Source: Colwellia chukchiensis
GTDB lineage: Bacteria > Pseudomonadota > Gammaproteobacteria > Enterobacterales > Alteromonadaceae
DNA: 64,000 nt
Reading direction: 5' to 3'
Assembly: GCF_002104455.1 (NCBI RefSeq)
Contig: NZ_NBOC01000001.1
Span: 62,001 to 126,000, forward strand
Shown: positions 60,864 to 64,000 of the stretch, piece by piece
Numbering within the stretch: the stretch's first letter is position 1
Layout: the number at the start of each line of letters is the position of its first letter
Notes under the pieces: model-generated
Told to the model about the DNA's origin: nothing
Database searches by the model: none
Seen by the model: only the letters and a program-made list of their open reading frames with translations
Made by a program: the position numbers and the translations under genes

Positions 60864-61214
60864 TACGCTATAGCTTATCAGGCGGCGATTAGCGTTTGTT
60901 GTTTGCATGCAGGCACATAGCCATGCAGGCACATAGCATAAGTGCACAGCAATGCAGCCGCCTATATATACTGAACCTTTTCTAAAACTAAAGACACAGT
61001 AACTCCCGCCGCTTTGGTATTTTTTAGTGACAGTAATCATGAGTTTTGCCATGTCTACATGGCCAAGCAGTTACGCATTTTGCCAGTAACTAAATCTTTA
61101 CGATCTTATAGTGGTTAAAAATAAATCGCATTGTGATTTTTATCAATTAAGGCTGTTGTTTTGTTGATACTTTGAGTAAATTACCCTCATTACATAATAA
61201 TAAAATGGTTTTAA
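60864..61214. other. Gap between yajQ and the NSS transporter
   Basis: This 351-base region holds two structures: a tandem 16-base repeat (CATGCAGGCACATAGC twice, about 60907-60938) and a palindrome GCCATGT-CT-ACATGGC (61048-61063). It must also carry the transporter promoter, which I cannot place. No gene is supported. Confidence 0.5.
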
Positions 61215-62561
61215 ATGGCTACTTCTAGAGGTGGATTCAGTTCTCGTTTAGGTTTTATCATGGCAGCAGCAGGTTCGGCTGTCGGTTTAGGTAATATCTG
61301 GGGGTTTCCAACCCAAACGGCAAGCAATGGCGGTGCTGCGTTTGTGTTGGTGTATTTAGTGTTAGCGTTTTGTTTAGCTTATCCAGCATTTATGGCTGAA
61401 CTACTTATCGGCCGTTACGGACAAGCCAATGCGGTCACGTCATTACAAAAAATCTCTCGTAATTTATTTCACCAGCGTTTTGCTTTTGTGGTTGGCTTTG
61501 GCGGCATTGTTTGTGCGGCGTTGATCTTGAGCTTTTATGGTATTTTAGCGGGCTGGATGATGTCATATGCTGTAGAGCCATTTTCTCGCCTACTTGGTTT
61601 GCAGGCAACCGCCGACTGGGTTGTTAATCAATCACTGGCGCGTAATTTATTATTTTGTGCTCTTTTTATGTTTTTGACCATTTTCATTATTCGACGTGGT
61701 GTTGAAGAAGGTATAGAAAAATGGTCGAAGCGATTGATGCCGCTCTTGATTGTGTTACTGATAATCTTAATTTCCTATGTGATAACTTTAGAGGGCGCTC
61801 AAGAAGGTCTTAATGCGTATTTAAACCCAGACTTTAGTCGGGTATTAGAGCCTAACTTGTTAATCAGTGCCTTAGGGCAAGCGTTCTTTTCACTGTCGCT
61901 TGGTACCAGTGTTATGGTGATTTACGGCTCGTATATTTCTAAGAAAGAAAATTTAGTGACTTTAGGCGCACAAGTGACCTTAATTGATGTCTCCATTGCG
62001 TTCTTAGCCGGCTTGTTAATTATTCCGTCCATGTACGTTGCACAAGCGCAAGGCGTAGCGATTTTTGCTGCTGACGGTAGCTTAATCTCAGGTTCAAGCT
62101 TAGTGTTTACTGTGCTACCAAGTTTATTTAATAGTATGGGGAGTATCGGGTTATATGTTGGTTTAGCCTTTTTTATTCTGATGTCGGTTGCCGCCTTAAC
62201 CTCATCGATTTCTATGCTAGAAGGACCGGTATCTTATGCGGTGGAGCGACACCAAGTAGAACGGAAAAAAGTTACAACTTATATTGGCATAGGGATTTTT
62301 ATTTTAAGTGCGATTATTATTGCTAATATCAGCTTTATGCTGGATTTTGTGGCTGTGTTAGCCACCCAATATGGCCAGCCGATTATTGCCATGTTGTGCT
62401 GTATCTTTGTCGGTTGGATTTGGTTTCGTAATGACATTTTAACTGAGCTGAAACAAGGTAATGATATGGTCGAGCATTCATTGTTTTGGAAGATCTGGCC
62501 TTGGTATACGAAATTTGTCTGTCCAACTGCCATTGCGATTGTATTCTGGCACTCGTTGTAA
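61215..62561 (+). CDS. Sodium-dependent transporter, NSS/SLC6 family
   Basis: A 448-residue sodium symporter of amino acids or related solutes. The family signature SRLGFIMAAAGSAVGLGNIWGFP (sodium sites, TM1) is visible, shown here in part as AAAGSAVGLGNIWGFP. About 11 helices are present, with the TM6 region ALGQAFFSLSLGTSVM and TM8 AALTSSISMLEG, as in 11-helix bacterial NSS proteins. The N-terminal length fits. The substrate cannot be told from sequence. A terminator follows. Confidence 0.93.
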   Translation: MATSRGGFSSRLGFIMAAAGSAVGLGNIWGFPTQTASNGGAAFVLVYLVLAFCLAYPAFMAELLIGRYGQANAVTSLQKISRNLFHQRFAFVVGFGGIVCAALILSFYGILAGWMMSYAVEPFSRLLGLQATADWVVNQSLARNLLFCALFMFLTIFIIRRGVEEGIEKWSKRLMPLLIVLLIILISYVITLEGAQEGLNAYLNPDFSRVLEPNLLISALGQAFFSLSLGTSVMVIYGSYISKKENLVTLGAQVTLIDVSIAFLAGLLIIPSMYVAQAQGVAIFAADGSLISGSSLVFTVLPSLFNSMGSIGLYVGLAFFILMSVAALTSSISMLEGPVSYAVERHQVERKKVTTYIGIGIFILSAIIIANISFMLDFVAVLATQYGQPIIAMLCCIFVGWIWFRNDILTELKQGNDMVEHSLFWKIWPWYTKFVCPTAIAIVFWHSL

Positions 62562-62584
62562 ACATAGCACTAAAAGTGGACATC

Positions 62585-62611
62585 AAAAAAGGAGCAAATT
62601 GCTCCTTTTTT
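62585..62611. terminator. Bidirectional terminator
   Basis: AAAAAAGGAGCAA / TTGCTCCTTTTTT with a single-base centre. It serves the transporter gene (plus) and the pseudouridine synthase gene (minus). Confidence 0.92.
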
Positions 62612-62636
62612 GCTGTTAAGTACTCACCTTATCGAT

Positions 62637-63341
62637 CTAAAGCGCTGGCCAGGGCTGCTGCCAAGGTGGCGATAACTGTGTAATAAGTGCAAGTGCTGCT
62701 GGGCTGTTAAAGCTTGCTCCTTCAGTGGGGGGTAAGCAATATTGGTAACGCTTGTTATGCAGCGTAAAAGCTAAGGCGAAGGCATGCAGATAGCCTCTAT
62801 CTGAGCAAGTATGTTTATCACTATAAAGCGGATCACCCAATATCGGCACGCCAATACTGTTGAGTGCAACCCGTATTTGATGGCTTTTGCCTGAGTGTGG
62901 TTTTAACAAGTACAGGCGTCTTTTGGGGGCGATGGAAAAAGAAAAAAACTGACTGATGGCCGGATTATCTGTACTTCTAAGTAGCTTCCACATGCCTCGG
63001 CGGCTCTTAACCATATCGCCTTTGATCAGCCCTTGTTTTTTTTTCGGCTTGCCATCGGCAATAGCAAGGTAGTACTTTTCTACTTGATGCTGAGCAAACA
63101 GTTGTTGAAACGCCCTCGCTGTGGCTTGGTTTTTTGCCATAATGATCAAGCCTGAGGTCATTTTATCGAGTCGGTGCACGGGATATAGTTCGTTTAAACC
63201 CGCTTGGGCTCGCAATTGCTGCTTTAATTGTGAAAATAAACCGCTGCCAACTTTTTCTTCATCATGAAAGCTGACGTCTTGGGGCTTATCAATAACAATA
63301 AAGTCGTCTTGATCAGCAATGACAGTTAAGTTCGCAGACAT
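62637..63341 (-). CDS. RluA-family pseudouridine synthase (TIGR01621-like)
   Basis: A 234-residue enzyme with the catalytic aspartate in PVHRLDKMTSGLIIMAKN and the family segments KYYLAIADG, LLKPHSGKSHQIRVAL and GDPLYSD. It lacks an S4 domain, fitting the short RluA/TIGR01621 form. The RNA target is unknown. One base after the upstream antiporter gene ends, so they are probably co-transcribed. Confidence 0.9.
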   Translation of the reverse strand: MSANLTVIADQDDFIVIDKPQDVSFHDEEKVGSGLFSQLKQQLRAQAGLNELYPVHRLDKMTSGLIIMAKNQATARAFQQLFAQHQVEKYYLAIADGKPKKKQGLIKGDMVKSRRGMWKLLRSTDNPAISQFFSFSIAPKRRLYLLKPHSGKSHQIRVALNSIGVPILGDPLYSDKHTCSDRGYLHAFALAFTLHNKRYQYCLPPTEGASFNSPAALALITQLSPPWQQPWPAL

Positions 63342-63342
63342 A

Positions 63343-64000
63343 CTATAAGCTTAAGCCAATGATAATATAGGCAATTAACGTAATTGCTGCACCAACTAAA
63401 GCATAAGGTAATTGCGTTTTTACATGTTGAAAATGATCGCAACCACTGGCGATTGAGGCCACAACTGTAGTATCAGAAATAGGCGAAGCATGATCACCAA
63501 AAATGCCTCCACCCAATACCGCGGCAACTAAAAACTCAATTGGTAAGCCACTTTGTTGTGCAATAGGCACGGCAATAGGAATGAGAATTGCGAACGTGCC
63601 CCAAGAAGTACCAGTGGCAAACGCCATCACAGCGGCGGCAATAAACAGAATAGGAGCCATGAAAAAGAGTGGCACTTGTACATTAATCAGGCTGCTAACA
63701 TAGATACCTGTGCCTAGCGCTTTAATTGCACTACCAAAAGCAAATGAAAGGATTAAAATAGCGACAGCCGGCGCCATATATTTTACCCCTGTGATGAGTG
63801 CTTTGCCGATGCTAGACCACGACATTTGCTGATGGGCGATTACCAGCAGTATCAGCAAGACTAAAGCACCGACTACAGACCAAAATACCGAAAACGCGCC
63901 TGCGCCCCGGCGAATATCACCATCGCCGGTTAGCCAAAGCAATATAAAGGTGCTCAATAATAACGTAAGCATTGGTAACCACATCATATGGGCAGGTGCG
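63343..64000 (-). CDS. NhaC-type sodium/proton antiporter (N-terminal part outside window)
   Basis: The reading frame stays open to the right edge (codons before the in-frame Met at 63987 read ...APAH), so this is the C-terminal 219 residues of a longer membrane protein. About six helices are present; GGGIFGDHASPISDTTVVAS and ATGTSWGTFAILIPIA are the NhaC-family signatures. Probably exports sodium in exchange for protons, or amino acids in related members. Stop codon abuts the pseudouridine synthase gene. Confidence 0.9.
   Translation of the reverse strand, partial: APAHMMWLPMLTLLLSTFILLWLTGDGDIRRGAGAFSVFWSVVGALVLLILLVIAHQQMSWSSIGKALITGVKYMAPAVAILILSFAFGSAIKALGTGIYVSSLINVQVPLFFMAPILFIAAAVMAFATGTSWGTFAILIPIAVPIAQQSGLPIEFLVAAVLGGGIFGDHASPISDTTVVASIASGCDHFQHVKTQLPYALVGAAITLIAYIIIGLSL

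Overview
The window looks like a stretch of chromosome from a marine gammaproteobacterium of the order Alteromonadales, probably Colwelliaceae-like (Colwellia/Thalassotalea type). This is inferred from gene content: sodium-motive-force machinery (PomAB-type flagellar stator, an SLC6/NSS sodium symporter, an NhaC-type antiporter), the lptFG-pepA-holC-valS block, xseB-ispA-dxs opposite pomAB-thiI, glrK-qseG-glrR, and an ovothiol gene. No rRNA, CRISPR, transposase or integrase was seen. One tRNA (Leu, anticodon CAA) is present.

Layout. 1-1703 (minus): end of a cytochrome c maturation operon, ccmA-ccmB-ccmC (ccmC cut by the window edge). 2.0-3.6 kb (plus): secreted glutathione-peroxidase-like protein and ferrochelatase. 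3.7 kb: cold-shock protein. 4.2-9.1 kb (minus): pepA-holC-valS, divergent from lptF-lptG (9.4-11.6 kb). 11.6-13.2 kb: RDD protein, tRNA-Leu and a small duplicated membrane protein. 13.3-22.5 kb: a divergent cluster I do not recognise: an 1818-residue membrane sensor/ATPase-like protein facing a four-gene operon of a membrane protein, a lipoprotein, a coiled-coil protein and a phage-endolysin-type amidase. 22.6-28.5 kb (minus): thiamine operon thiC-thiO-thiS-thiG-thiDE under a TPP riboswitch. 29.1-31.3 kb (plus): MscS channel, RsuA, FKBP isomerase. 31.3-34.8 kb (minus): glrK-qseG-glrR two-component system, with a consensus GlrR box between it and a divergent EF-hand gene. 35.1-39.1 kb (plus): small proteins, FAH-family hydrolase, glutaredoxin and a TPR-GGDEF diguanylate cyclase. 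39.2-42.4 kb: a glutamine-synthetase-like gene translationally coupled to ovoA. 42.6-46.6 kb: EF-hand protein (minus), then secreted peptidase-like hydrolase plus a Nat-type ABC exporter. 47.2-52.1 kb (plus): glyA, nrdR, ribD, ribE, ribBA. 52.2-55.2 kb (minus): xseB-ispA-dxs. 55.5-58.8 kb (plus): pomA-pomB-thiI. 58.9-64 kb: panE, VanZ-like, YajQ, NSS transporter, a pseudouridine synthase and an NhaC antiporter cut by the right edge.

How genes cooperate. thiCOSG/DE build the pyrimidine and thiazole halves of thiamine and join them; ThiI (57 kb) feeds sulfur to thiazole and tRNA 4-thiouridine; Dxs makes DXP, the carbon precursor for both isoprenoids (with IspA) and thiazole; RibD/E/BA make riboflavin. 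Ferrochelatase and Ccm proteins make and mount heme. The most promising unexplained units are the giant-sensor/endolysin cluster (13.3-22.5 kb), the GS-like partner of OvoA (39.2-40.3 kb), and the GlrR-box/EF-hand arrangement (34.8-35.4 kb).
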